9,082 bases of DNA from assembly GCA_014730285.1 (NCBI GenBank), contig WJIM01000178.1, positions 1 to 9,082 of the forward strand. Reading direction: 5' to 3'. Positions 1 through 6,495 of the stretch are shown here, in pieces; position 1 is the first letter of the stretch, and each line of letters starts with the position of its first letter. Origin of the DNA: Candidatus Zixiibacteriota bacterium. GTDB lineage: Bacteria; Zixibacteria; MSB-5A5; JAABVY01. The position numbers and the translations under genes are program-made. Under the pieces are notes generated by a model that saw only the letters and a list, made by a program, of their open reading frames with translations, did not search any database and was not told the origin of the DNA.

Positions 1-1275
1 AATCAGGAGAAGGACGAGTTCTCGCGTCAGCTTTCCAATCTCAAAATGAAGCTGTTCACGGCTGAGTCCTCGCTCAATACAACGGAGAATAATTACAAAC
101 GCCTGATAGAATTACAGACCGAAATCGAGAATTCTATCGAAGAAAAAAGCAGGCTCTTAGGCGAGCTCACCTTCGATATTACCAAGTTCACCCGCGATAT
201 AAAGACCAACGAGGAAGATATAGAGGAGGTCTATAGGGACCGCGAATATTCCTCAAACGTTCTCATGCAGGCAGAGGGTGAGATTACCGAGATCGCAACC
301 AAACTCAACAACCTCGATAAATCACTCAAGCAGCTCCGTCAGAAATCCGAGGAGCTTTCCGATAACGCGCACCAGATTAATATGAAGATCAACTCGCAGT
401 CATCACAGCGCGAAACGCTGTCCTCGGAGACCCTGGATCGCTACAACTACGATCTTACGGCTCAGTCGCGCACGATTCGTTTTGATGATGATGAACGCGC
501 CGAAAAAGCGGAAGAGTTACATCAGCTAAAAATCAAACTCGATTCACTGGGTCCGGTGAACCTGCTGGCGCTTGATGAATACGAGCAGACCAAATCGCGC
601 GCGGACTTCCTTAAGAACCAGATCGAGGACCTGAATAAGGCCAAGGAAGATCTTAAGACGACTATTTCACGAATCAACAACACTGCCCGCAAAAAATTCA
701 TGGAGACTTTCGAAATCGTGCGAGAGAATTTCCAGAACGTTTTCTGCGAGCTGTTCGAGGGCGGCGAGGCGAACCTGAGGCTCGAGGAAGGCGCCGATCC
801 CTTAGAGGCGCCGATACATATTTCCGCCCGCCCCAGAGGCAAAAAATTGCTTTCGATCCACCAGCTTTCCGGCGGCGAAAGGGCGCTTACCGCAACCGCG
901 CTCCTGTTCTCGTTTTACATGGTCAAGCCTTCGCCTTTCTGTATCTTAGATGAGGTGGATGCGCCTCTGGATGACGCCAATATCGGAAGATTTTTGAAAT
1001 TGGTGAAACGTTTTACCGAGGAAACGCAATTTATAATTATAACACATAATAAACTTACCATGGAGCAGGCTGAGACTCTCTATGGTATCACAATGTCCCG
1101 TCCCGGGATTTCACAAATCGTTTCTGTCGATCTGAAAAAGCGCGGAGAGCAGCTTGAAATCGAGGATGAGACCGCGGGTCAGGATGATGAAAAAGCGAGC
1201 GGGGAAGAGACAGAGGAGATTGAGACAGAAGAAACTCAAGAGGAAACTGAGCAGGAGGTTGAGATAAACCGATGA
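1..1275 (+). CDS. smc: Chromosome segregation protein SMC, C-terminal part (5' truncated by the window)
   Basis: SMC is the ATPase of the condensin-like complex (with ScpA and ScpB) that compacts and segregates the chromosome. The frame is open from base 1, so the true start, N-terminal head, first coiled-coil arm and hinge lie upstream. What is visible is the returning coiled coil (roughly bases 1-660, rich in E, K, L and Q), then the C-terminal ATPase head. Head motifs in order are the conserved LGPVN segment (about 547-561), the ABC signature LSGGE (865-879), Walker B FCILDEVDAP (937-966) with its catalytic Glu, the D-loop region LDDAN, and the switch His in IIITHNK (His at 1045-1047). After the usual family end (about VSVDL) comes a 42-residue tail, bases 1147-1272, with 20 Asp/Glu and only two Lys/Arg. 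The stop overlaps ftsY by four bases (ATGA); smc next to ftsY is a common order. Identification is secure; the role of the tail is unknown. Confidence 0.97.
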   Translation, partial: NQEKDEFSRQLSNLKMKLFTAESSLNTTENNYKRLIELQTEIENSIEEKSRLLGELTFDITKFTRDIKTNEEDIEEVYRDREYSSNVLMQAEGEITEIATKLNNLDKSLKQLRQKSEELSDNAHQINMKINSQSSQRETLSSETLDRYNYDLTAQSRTIRFDDDERAEKAEELHQLKIKLDSLGPVNLLALDEYEQTKSRADFLKNQIEDLNKAKEDLKTTISRINNTARKKFMETFEIVRENFQNVFCELFEGGEANLRLEEGADPLEAPIHISARPRGKKLLSIHQLSGGERALTATALLFSFYMVKPSPFCILDEVDAPLDDANIGRFLKLVKRFTEETQFIIITHNKLTMEQAETLYGITMSRPGISQIVSVDLKKRGEQLEIEDETAGQDDEKASGEETEEIETEETQEETEQEVEINR

Positions 1276-2195
1276 AGTTCTCATTCAAACGGCTGGTCAA
1301 GGGACTTTCCAAGACCAAAGACGAGGTATTCGGAAAAATACGCACCGCGATCGGCATGCACCAGAAAATCGATGAGGATTTTCTTGATGATGTCGAGGAG
1401 ATACTGATCAAATCCGATGTCGGTGTTTCCACAACGCAGAAGATCATTGACGGCCTGATTAAGGCCAATAAACTCGAAAAGCCCCAGGGCGAAGAGGAAA
1501 TTTTGGAGCTGCTGAAAAGAGAGATAGGCAAAATCTTCTCCGTTAACGGCAGTCAGCCCGAAAGCTTCTTCGCTATCGATAAAAAACCTTATGTGATAAT
1601 GGTCGTGGGCGTAAACGGTACCGGAAAAACAACCACAATCGGCAAGCTTGCCAAATACTTTCACGATCAGGGCAAGAAGGTTATGCTGGCAGCCTGCGAT
1701 ACATTTCGGGCGGCGGCTGTGGAACAGCTTGAAATCTGGTCCCAGCGCTCACAGGCCGAGATTGTTAAATCCGCTCCGGGCGGTGATTCGGCCGCTGTCG
1801 CATTTGATGCTATTCAGGCGGCTGTGAAAAGAGGTACCGATGTTGTCATTATCGATACCGCCGGTCGTTTGCATACAAAACTGAATCTGCTCGAAGAATT
1901 GAAGAAAATAAAAAGGGTCGTCAACAAGGCTCATCCCGGCGCTCCCAATGAAACCTTGCTGGTTATCGATGCCACCACCGGGCAGAACGGCGTGCGGCAG
2001 GTCAAGGTCTTCGATGAGGCTCTCGAGCTTTCCGGACTGGTACTGACCAAGCTTGACGGCACCGCCAAGGGCGGAATCGTTGTCGCGATTGCCGACCTAT
2101 TCGATGTTCCGGTTAAATTCGTGGGTCTGGGTGAGCAGATGGATGATCTGGATGAATTTTCCGAAAGGGACTTTGTGGAGGCTTTATTCAAATGA
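1272..2195 (+). CDS. ftsY: Signal recognition particle receptor FtsY
   Basis: FtsY is the SRP-receptor GTPase. It docks ribosome-SRP complexes at the inner membrane for co-translational insertion, pairing with Ffh. This 307-residue protein is a compact form: a short basic amphipathic N-terminus (KFSFKRLVKGLSKTK), then the N domain helices (about 20-90), then the G domain. Visible GTPase motifs are the P-loop GVNGTGKT (113-120), DTFRAAA (143-149), DTAGR (195-199), TKLDG (259-263, the guanine-specificity TKxD) and GLGE (285-288). It has no long acidic A domain like that of E. coli FtsY, so membrane contact probably relies on the N-terminal helix. The ATG sits in an ATGA overlap with smc. An AGGAGGT (1253-1259) lies 12 bases upstream, a rather long spacing, so coupling to smc translation is likely. 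The stop overlaps the next start by ATGA. Identification is secure. Confidence 0.97.
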   Translation: MKFSFKRLVKGLSKTKDEVFGKIRTAIGMHQKIDEDFLDDVEEILIKSDVGVSTTQKIIDGLIKANKLEKPQGEEEILELLKREIGKIFSVNGSQPESFFAIDKKPYVIMVVGVNGTGKTTTIGKLAKYFHDQGKKVMLAACDTFRAAAVEQLEIWSQRSQAEIVKSAPGGDSAAVAFDAIQAAVKRGTDVVIIDTAGRLHTKLNLLEELKKIKRVVNKAHPGAPNETLLVIDATTGQNGVRQVKVFDEALELSGLVLTKLDGTAKGGIVVAIADLFDVPVKFVGLGEQMDDLDEFSERDFVEALFK

Positions 2196-2593
2196 TGAAA
2201 ACCATTTCGGTAAACACACAATCACATACCGAATTCGTTGATATCACCGACAAGGTCAAATCGGTTGTCAAAGATTCGGGTGTAAAAGAGGGCATGGCTG
2301 TTGTTTATGTTCCGCATACGACTGCCGGAATTACTATCAATGAATCCGCCGATCCATCGGTAAGAAGTGATATCATAAACAGCCTCGACAAAAACATCCC
2401 CTGGTCGGACAGCTACAAACATGCTGAGGGCAATGCCGCGGCACATATCAAGGCCTCGCTTATGGGCTCCTCGGTCAATATCATGATCGACGGCGGCAGT
2501 CTGGTACTGGGCACATGGCAGGGCGTATTCTTCTGCGAGTTTGACGGTTCACGCTCTCGTAAGGTGATTGTAAAAATAATAGAATCCTCCTGA
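2192..2593 (+). CDS. yjbQ: YjbQ/UPF0047 family protein (annotated as secondary thiamine-phosphate synthase enzyme)
   Basis: This 133-residue protein is full length for the small UPF0047/YjbQ family. E. coli YjbQ shows weak thiamine-phosphate synthase activity, hence the usual name, but the main physiological role is not settled. Family motifs visible are VPHTTAGITINE (40-51, with His42 and Glu51), the metal-ligand-like HAEGNAAAHIKASLMG (77-92, His77 and His85) and LGTWQGVFFCEFDG (106-119). The final motif and the conserved histidines suggest a metal-bound active site near a trimer interface, as in family structures. The start could be ATG 2192 (overlapping the ftsY stop) or the next ATG at 2195. 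A GGAGG at 2177-2181 serves either, with the first better spaced. It sits inside a coupled operon with ftsY and rlmH but has no evident functional link to them. No thiamine gene is in the window. Confidence 0.92.
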   Translation: MMKTISVNTQSHTEFVDITDKVKSVVKDSGVKEGMAVVYVPHTTAGITINESADPSVRSDIINSLDKNIPWSDSYKHAEGNAAAHIKASLMGSSVNIMIDGGSLVLGTWQGVFFCEFDGSRSRKVIVKIIESS

Positions 2594-3066
2594 TGGTACA
2601 CTTCCGCATAATATCGGTCGGCAAGACCAAAGAAGGCTGGGTGCAGTCCGGATTTGATCACTACAGCAAACTAATATCCAAGTATGCCCGACTCGAAGAG
2701 AGCATTATCAAAGCGGAAAAAGTTACTGATGAATCCCGAAGGGATGTTTTTCTGCAAAATGAAGGGGAGAGGATTCTGAATCAATTGGATCAGGAAACCC
2801 CGCTAATCGTCCTCGATCAAAGAGGAAAAATATTAAGCTCCGAAAAATTAGCTAAATATGTTGAAAATAATTTGAAATCAGGGAAGAGCCGGATCGATTT
2901 CGTGATCGGCTCCGCATTGGGATTATCGGATGAAGTTAAAGCAAGAGCCGACATGCTTTTGTCATTTTCTAAGATGACTTTCCCGCATGAACTCTCCAAA
3001 CTGATGCTGGCAGAACAGCTCTACCGCGCCATGTCGATCCTGCACGGCGCTAAATATCATAAATGA
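2593..3066 (+). CDS. rlmH: 23S rRNA (pseudouridine1915-N3)-methyltransferase RlmH
   Basis: RlmH is a SPOUT-class SAM-dependent methyltransferase that modifies pseudouridine 1915 in helix 69 of 23S rRNA, at the subunit interface. The 157-residue length is standard for the family. Visible signatures are LIVLDQRGKILSSEKLA (71-87), the SAM-binding knot region FVIGSALGLSDEV (103-115), the LSFSKMTFPHEL segment (123-134), and the C-terminal EQLYRAMSILHGAKYHK (141-157) ending in the conserved YHK. The knot reads GSALGL, where I recall GGxxGL as usual; this is a conservative change. The start is in a TGATG overlap with the upstream stop. No clear Shine-Dalgarno sequence precedes it; the nearby CCTCCT has the opposite sense. 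Translational re-initiation after yjbQ is therefore likely. The stop at 3064-3066 directly abuts the stop of the convergent aminotransferase gene. Confidence 0.96.
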   Translation: MVHFRIISVGKTKEGWVQSGFDHYSKLISKYARLEESIIKAEKVTDESRRDVFLQNEGERILNQLDQETPLIVLDQRGKILSSEKLAKYVENNLKSGKSRIDFVIGSALGLSDEVKARADMLLSFSKMTFPHELSKLMLAEQLYRAMSILHGAKYHK

Positions 3067-4266
3067 TTATTTCACCCTGCCGGGATAAACCTTAAGCGCC
3101 TCCTCAATACATTTCATCGCTTTTTTCAATGAATCCACATTCAGGACATACCCGATGCGAATTTCGTTCTTGCCGAGCCCTGGGGTGGAATAAAAACCGC
3201 TCAACGGCGCAAGCATAACAGTCTGGTTTTCATATTCGAAATCCTCCAGGAGCCATTGGCAGAAGCGGTTGTCATCATCGATCGGCAGACGAACCGCGCA
3301 ATAGAATGCCCCGGTCGGAATCGGGCAAAGCACGCCGTCTATTTTATTCAGCGATTCTACTATGATATCGCGGCGTTTCAGATATTCCTCCCGAACCTCT
3401 TCGAAATATGATTCTGGAGTATCCACAGCCGCCTCCCCGGCAATTTGTCCATATCCGGGAGGACTCAGACGCGCCTGGGCGAATTTCAGCGCAGTGCTGA
3501 TTATGTCTTTGTTTTTGGAGATAAGTGCGCCGATTCTGACACCGCACATGCTGTATCGCTTGGATACCGAATCCATCAGGATAGTTCTGTCCTCAATACC
3601 GTCCAGATGCATAACCGAAACATATTCGAGGCCGTCATAAACGAACTCCTTATATACTTCGTCTGCCAGAAGGTACAGGTCATGCTTTTTGACCAGATCG
3701 CGAATGGCCTCCAGCTCCTCGCGTTTATAAAGATAGCCGGTGGGATTATTGGGATTATTGATCAGGATAGCTTTGGTTTTGTCGCTGATAAGCTTTTCGA
3801 ATTCTGAAACAGGGGGGAGGGCGAATTTATTTTCAATGGCAGCCGTGATCGGTTTGATCTTTATTCCCGCCTCAATCGCAAAGCCGTTATAGTTTGTGTA
3901 AAAAGGTTCCGATATAATCACCTCATCACCCGGATTCATGCACGACATGAAAGCGAAAATAATAGCCTCCGAGCCGCCGGTGGTAACGATCATATCGGTA
4001 TAATCAACATCGATATCATATTTCTTATAATAATCAGCCAGCTTTCGACGGTAGGATTCATTTCCCGCCGAATGGCTGTACTCTATAAATTTCAGATCGT
4101 TTTTGCGGACATAATCGAGTGCGTCCTCGGGTGATGGTATGTCGGGCTGGCCGATATTCAGATGATAAACCGTTCTGCCTTTTTTCTTTGCAGCTTCGGC
4201 AAACGGCACAAGTTTTCTGATCGGCGATTCCGGCATCATATTTCCTCTGTTTGAAATAGCCGGCAT
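3067..4266 (-). CDS. Pyridoxal-phosphate-dependent aminotransferase, class I/II (aspartate aminotransferase-like)
   Basis: This fold-type I PLP enzyme probably transfers amino groups between an amino acid and a 2-oxoacid in the cytosol. At 399 residues it is full length. Visible features are the N-terminal SPIRKLVPFAEAAKKKG segment, NIGQPD (37-42), the PLP-contact NPNNPTG (171-177), Asp202 in ADEVY (binds the pyridine nitrogen), the Schiff-base Lys236 in SVSKRYSMCGVRIG (233-246), and substrate-carboxylate Arg370 in NEIRIGY. The substrate cannot be read from sequence; the overall pattern resembles a group common in Bacteroidetes annotated as aspartate aminotransferase. The chosen ATG (4264-4266) has an excellent AGGAGGT eight bases upstream, and the MPxIS..G..MP start matches my memory of homologues. 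A second in-frame pair of ATGs (Met10/Met11, from 4239) also has a ribosome-site-like AGAGGAAA. It is last in a three-gene leftward cluster, 72 bases after the ROK gene. Its stop touches the rlmH stop. Confidence 0.93.
   Translation of the reverse strand: MPAISNRGNMMPESPIRKLVPFAEAAKKKGRTVYHLNIGQPDIPSPEDALDYVRKNDLKFIEYSHSAGNESYRRKLADYYKKYDIDVDYTDMIVTTGGSEAIIFAFMSCMNPGDEVIISEPFYTNYNGFAIEAGIKIKPITAAIENKFALPPVSEFEKLISDKTKAILINNPNNPTGYLYKREELEAIRDLVKKHDLYLLADEVYKEFVYDGLEYVSVMHLDGIEDRTILMDSVSKRYSMCGVRIGALISKNKDIISTALKFAQARLSPPGYGQIAGEAAVDTPESYFEEVREEYLKRRDIIVESLNKIDGVLCPIPTGAFYCAVRLPIDDDNRFCQWLLEDFEYENQTVMLAPLSGFYSTPGLGKNEIRIGYVLNVDSLKKAMKCIEEALKVYPGRVK
4237..4255 (-). repeat. Motif copy C: TTCAAANAGAGGAAA before an internal ATG of the aminotransferase
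   Basis: The minus strand reads TTCAAACAGAGGAAATATG, ending at in-frame Met10 of the aminotransferase, so it is placed like copy A relative to an ATG. It encodes residues between the annotated start and Met10. Confidence 0.6.
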
Positions 4267-4274
4267 GTTTTATG

Positions 4275-4281
4275 ACCTCCT
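4275..4281 (-). promoter_or_regulatory. Strong ribosome binding site of the aminotransferase gene
   Basis: On the minus strand AGGAGGT lies eight bases before ATG 4264-4266. It favours this start over the in-frame ATGs nine and ten codons later, which have the weaker AGAGGAAA. Confidence 0.8.
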
Positions 4282-4318
4282 CTTACTTCATCTCAATCCA
4301 TAACGGGATAATATAATC

Positions 4319-4341
4319 AATCATTTATGATTTCGAAATCA
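4319..4341. repeat. Two overlapping palindromes between the ROK and aminotransferase genes
   Basis: AATCATTTATGATT (4319-4332; six-base arms, two-base centre) overlaps the perfect 14-base palindrome TGATTTCGAAATCA (4328-4341). They share TGATT. The second palindrome includes the ROK stop codon. The layout could be an operator for the downstream aminotransferase gene or a weak RNA fold. It is not a classical terminator: the arms are A/T-rich and no T-run follows. Confidence 0.55.
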
Positions 4342-5292
4342 GATTTCCTCTTTTTGAAAAGCAGCGCCAATAAATCCGGCCTTGTTGCCGAGCTTTGCTT
4401 TCAATACTTTCAGGCCCTTCAAGGCATCCTCAAAGGCATACTGCTTCAATGCTTTTTGAATCAGCCTGATATAATCAGCGCCGCAGACCTCGGCAATTCC
4501 TCCGCCCACAACAATTGCCTCCGGATTCAACAGATGTATCACCGATGCAAATCCTGTGGCCATGTATCCCGCCTGCTTTTCGATTGCCTTCAATGCCGCA
4601 GGATCATGGGCCTTAAATAAATCCAGAATCTTTCGGACCGTGAGCTCATTGAGCGAACCTTTATACTTACTCCTGGAACCGGCCGCCTTTATCTCTCTTT
4701 TTGCAATCGCGATCAAATTATCGGAACCTGCATACGCCTCCAGGCAGCCCTTTAAACCGCAGTTGCATCTTTTACCGTCCTTGACTATCGGAATATGCCC
4801 GAACTCACCGCCGCTGTATGACGAACCAATCACCAGTTTTCCATCCATAATAACGCCGCCCCCGATACCGGTACCTACGGTTGTACAGAGTACATTACGA
4901 TATCCCTTTGCCGCTCCAAAAAGTACTTCGGCCCAGGCCATCATATTGGCATCATTGCCAACATACACTTTCGTTTTAAGCCTTTCCTCGAGGCGGGTGG
5001 AAATATTGGTACCGCCCCATCCGGGAATGTTAGGGGAGACCCCCAGAATTTTGCCGCGGTCTGCGTCAACCGTTCCGGGAGAACCGATACCGACATAGGG
5101 AACATTCAGCTTGTTTTCAAAGGCGTATTCCAGAAGTTCACGGGCGCATTCCTCCAGACGCTTGAGGATTTCGCTGCGGCCTTTATCGGCATGAGCGGGC
5201 TTGGACTTACTGGTCAGGATTTTACCTTCGGAATCGGCCAGACCGTATTTGATATTCGTACCGCCGAGATCGATACCGGCAAATGCTTTCAT
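4339..5292 (-). CDS. ROK family sugar kinase (glucokinase-like)
   Basis: ROK-family kinases phosphorylate glucose or related hexoses and amino sugars with ATP. At 317 residues with no N-terminal helix-turn-helix, this is an enzyme rather than a ROK repressor. Visible features are the phosphate-binding DLGGTNIKYG (8-17), GIGSPGTVD (68-76), the catalytic-base motif GNDAN with Asp114, the ATP-binding VGTGIGGG (139-146), sugar-binding E163-x-x-H166 in GGEFGH, the zinc motif CNCGLKGCLE (Cys176, Cys178, Cys183, with Glu185), and VVGGG (261-265). These match glucokinases, but mannose, fructose or N-acetylmannosamine kinases share the pattern, so the substrate is uncertain. The ATG at 5290-5292 is preceded by AGAGGAAAG. 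It lies 53 bases after the OCD-family gene and 72 bases before the aminotransferase gene, all leftward. No strong terminator separates them, so co-transcription is likely. No other sugar-uptake or glycolytic gene is near. Confidence 0.93.
   Translation of the reverse strand: MKAFAGIDLGGTNIKYGLADSEGKILTSKSKPAHADKGRSEILKRLEECARELLEYAFENKLNVPYVGIGSPGTVDADRGKILGVSPNIPGWGGTNISTRLEERLKTKVYVGNDANMMAWAEVLFGAAKGYRNVLCTTVGTGIGGGVIMDGKLVIGSSYSGGEFGHIPIVKDGKRCNCGLKGCLEAYAGSDNLIAIAKREIKAAGSRSKYKGSLNELTVRKILDLFKAHDPAALKAIEKQAGYMATGFASVIHLLNPEAIVVGGGIAEVCGADYIRLIQKALKQYAFEDALKGLKVLKAKLGNKAGFIGAAFQKEEI
4340..4358 (-). repeat. Motif copy B: TTCAAANAGAGGAAA at the end of the ROK gene
   Basis: The minus strand reads TTCAAAAAGAGGAAATCTG across the last ROK codons (F-Q-K-E-E-I) and into the stop. 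It shares 17 of 19 bases with copy C and, extended to 23 bases, 21 of 23. There is no evident start codon after it, unlike copies A and C. Confidence 0.6.
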
Positions 5293-5308
5293 CTTTCCTC
5301 TATTTGAA
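5290..5308 (-). repeat. Motif copy A: TTCAAANAGAGGAAA at the ROK start codon
   Basis: The minus strand reads TTCAAATAGAGGAAAG followed directly by the ROK ATG. It differs from copy C at two of 19 bases. Here it contains the Shine-Dalgarno-like AGAGGA of the ROK gene. Confidence 0.6.
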
Positions 5309-5345
5309 CCGGAGCGAATGGCTGCCGGCTGTCAGTCATAAAATT

Positions 5346-6347
5346 CTATTCAGCAAAATTTATCTTATGCAGTTGAGATTTGATTTCTTCATTCTTCAGA
5401 ATCAAATTATACACCTTCCAGGCCGTGACAATATCCTGAAATGCCAGACCTGCTGAATCGAAAACCGTGATATCATCCTCAGATTGTCGCCCCTTCTTTT
5501 GTCCCGTCACAATCTCGCCCAGATCGGCATTAATATCTTCTCTTTTCAATTCTCCCATATGCACCGGGACGTTGATTTCTCCGGTATGCGAGGCCTCCAA
5601 CCAGTCGTCGATTACAAGCACTGCGTCTCTTAAAATAGAGGGGGAAAGCTCCTGTTTGCCCTCGGCGTCTGCCCCGATAGCATTGAAATGTGTCCCGGGT
5701 GAAACAACGGTTTTATCGAACAGCGGCTGACGGGAGGCTGTAGAGGTATTTACTATCTGACAGCCAGTTACGGCATCGGCAATCCTGCCCTCCAATTGTA
5801 CCTCGACATTATATTTTTCGCGGCAATATTTCTCAAATTCCTGGGCCCGCGGTTCACGGATATCATAAACCTTAACATTCTTGATTTTCGGACGAACCAC
5901 GAACATGGCATCCAGAAGAGACCGAGCCTGCGCTCCGGCCCCGATAAATCCAATCGTATCGATCTTCTCATTGGCCAGATATTTCACGGCCACACCGCCC
6001 GCAGCTCCGGTGCGCATACTTGTAATATATGTACCATCGATAATCGCCAAAGGAAAGCCGTTGGAAGGATCAATCAGGATTATTGTAGCCATCAACGTCG
6101 GCATCTGGCGGTTCGGATTATCGGGATGTACGGTGGAGGCCTTGGTTCCTGCGATCGGGAAGTCGGGTATATAAGCCGACATGCTGCGCATATCGCCGTT
6201 ATAATTATCAAATGACATATAGCCCATGATAGGCATCTGCACTTTCTTTTGCCCGTAAAGCCTGAATGCTTCCTCGACCGCATCAATACATGACTGCATA
6301 CCAAGGACTTTGGCAATGTCAGCCTTTTTGATTAACAAAGTATCCAA
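5346..6347 (-). CDS. Ornithine cyclodeaminase/mu-crystallin family enzyme, probably alanine dehydrogenase-like
   Basis: Members are NAD(P)-dependent: ornithine cyclodeaminase makes proline from ornithine, while archaeal-type alanine dehydrogenase interconverts alanine and pyruvate plus ammonia; ketimine reductases are related. The 333 residues are full length. Visible features are Arg54 in GDMRSMSAY, Lys69 in GTKAS (substrate-contact region), HPDNP (74-78), MRTGAAGG (111-118, Arg112), the Rossmann motif GFIGAGAQA (133-141), the catalytic-site Asp227 in NAIGADAEGKQEL, and FDSAGLAFQDI (296-306). The IGAD..GKQEL and TVFDS.GLA.QD patterns remind me more of the Archaeoglobus alanine dehydrogenase than of classical ornithine cyclodeaminase, but this is not decisive. 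The start codon is TTG (6345-6347), chosen because AGGAGG (6354-6359) lies six bases upstream; the first internal ATG is Met17 and would cut into the conserved N-terminus. It leads the leftward cluster. Its substrate is unproven. Confidence 0.9.
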   Translation of the reverse strand: MDTLLIKKADIAKVLGMQSCIDAVEEAFRLYGQKKVQMPIMGYMSFDNYNGDMRSMSAYIPDFPIAGTKASTVHPDNPNRQMPTLMATIILIDPSNGFPLAIIDGTYITSMRTGAAGGVAVKYLANEKIDTIGFIGAGAQARSLLDAMFVVRPKIKNVKVYDIREPRAQEFEKYCREKYNVEVQLEGRIADAVTGCQIVNTSTASRQPLFDKTVVSPGTHFNAIGADAEGKQELSPSILRDAVLVIDDWLEASHTGEINVPVHMGELKREDINADLGEIVTGQKKGRQSEDDITVFDSAGLAFQDIVTAWKVYNLILKNEEIKSQLHKINFAE

Positions 6348-6353
6348 AATAAT

Positions 6354-6359
6354 CCTCCT
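6354..6359 (-). promoter_or_regulatory. Ribosome binding site deciding the TTG start of the OCD-family gene
   Basis: On the minus strand a perfect AGGAGG lies six bases before TTG 6345-6347. It justifies a TTG start 16 codons ahead of the first ATG, keeping the conserved N-terminus. Confidence 0.8.
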
Positions 6360-6378
6360 GCCCCAATATTAATATCAA

Positions 6379-6407
6379 AAATTAAGAATTTCCTTAGTCC
6401 AAGTCAA
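6379..6407 (-). promoter_or_regulatory. Candidate housekeeping promoter for the OCD/ROK/aminotransferase cluster
   Basis: Read on the minus strand, a -35-like TTGACT (6402-6407) is followed by 17 bases and a -10-like TAATTT (6379-6384). The -35 matches five of six consensus bases; the -10 matches only three of six. Transcription would start near 6372, leaving a short leader of about 25 bases that includes the AGGAGG site before the TTG start. Position and spacing are right; the weak -10 limits confidence. Confidence 0.5.
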
Positions 6408-6495
6408 CCGGAAATTATTTTCCCGCAATCTCTTGCAATGGGATAGAAATCCTTCATTTTTGCCGAAAATTGCCCAATGATAGCGCCCGCAACTG

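Noticed and set aside
1234..1250. TCAAGAGGAAACTGA in smc and TCAAAGAGGAAAAAT in rlmH as further copies of the triplicated motif
   Set aside because: Both lack two bases in the middle relative to the three minus-strand copies and lie within ordinary coding sequence on the other strand.
3056..3067. ATCATAAATGAT palindrome at the rlmH end, matching the reverse of 4320-4331, so the pair flanks the aminotransferase gene
   Set aside because: About five shared 12-mers are expected by chance in a window this size, and the first copy is forced by the conserved Tyr-His-Lys-stop end of RlmH.
4556..5098. 180-codon open frame on the plus strand inside the ROK gene
   Set aside because: It lies wholly antisense to a clearly conserved kinase and its translation has no recognisable motif; it is a shadow of codon bias.
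6469..6478. ATTGCCCAAT small palindrome and nearby GCAATCTCTTGC (6425-6436) as operators in the divergent region
   Set aside because: The arms are only four bases and such repeats are common by chance; they do not align with either promoter candidate in a telling way.
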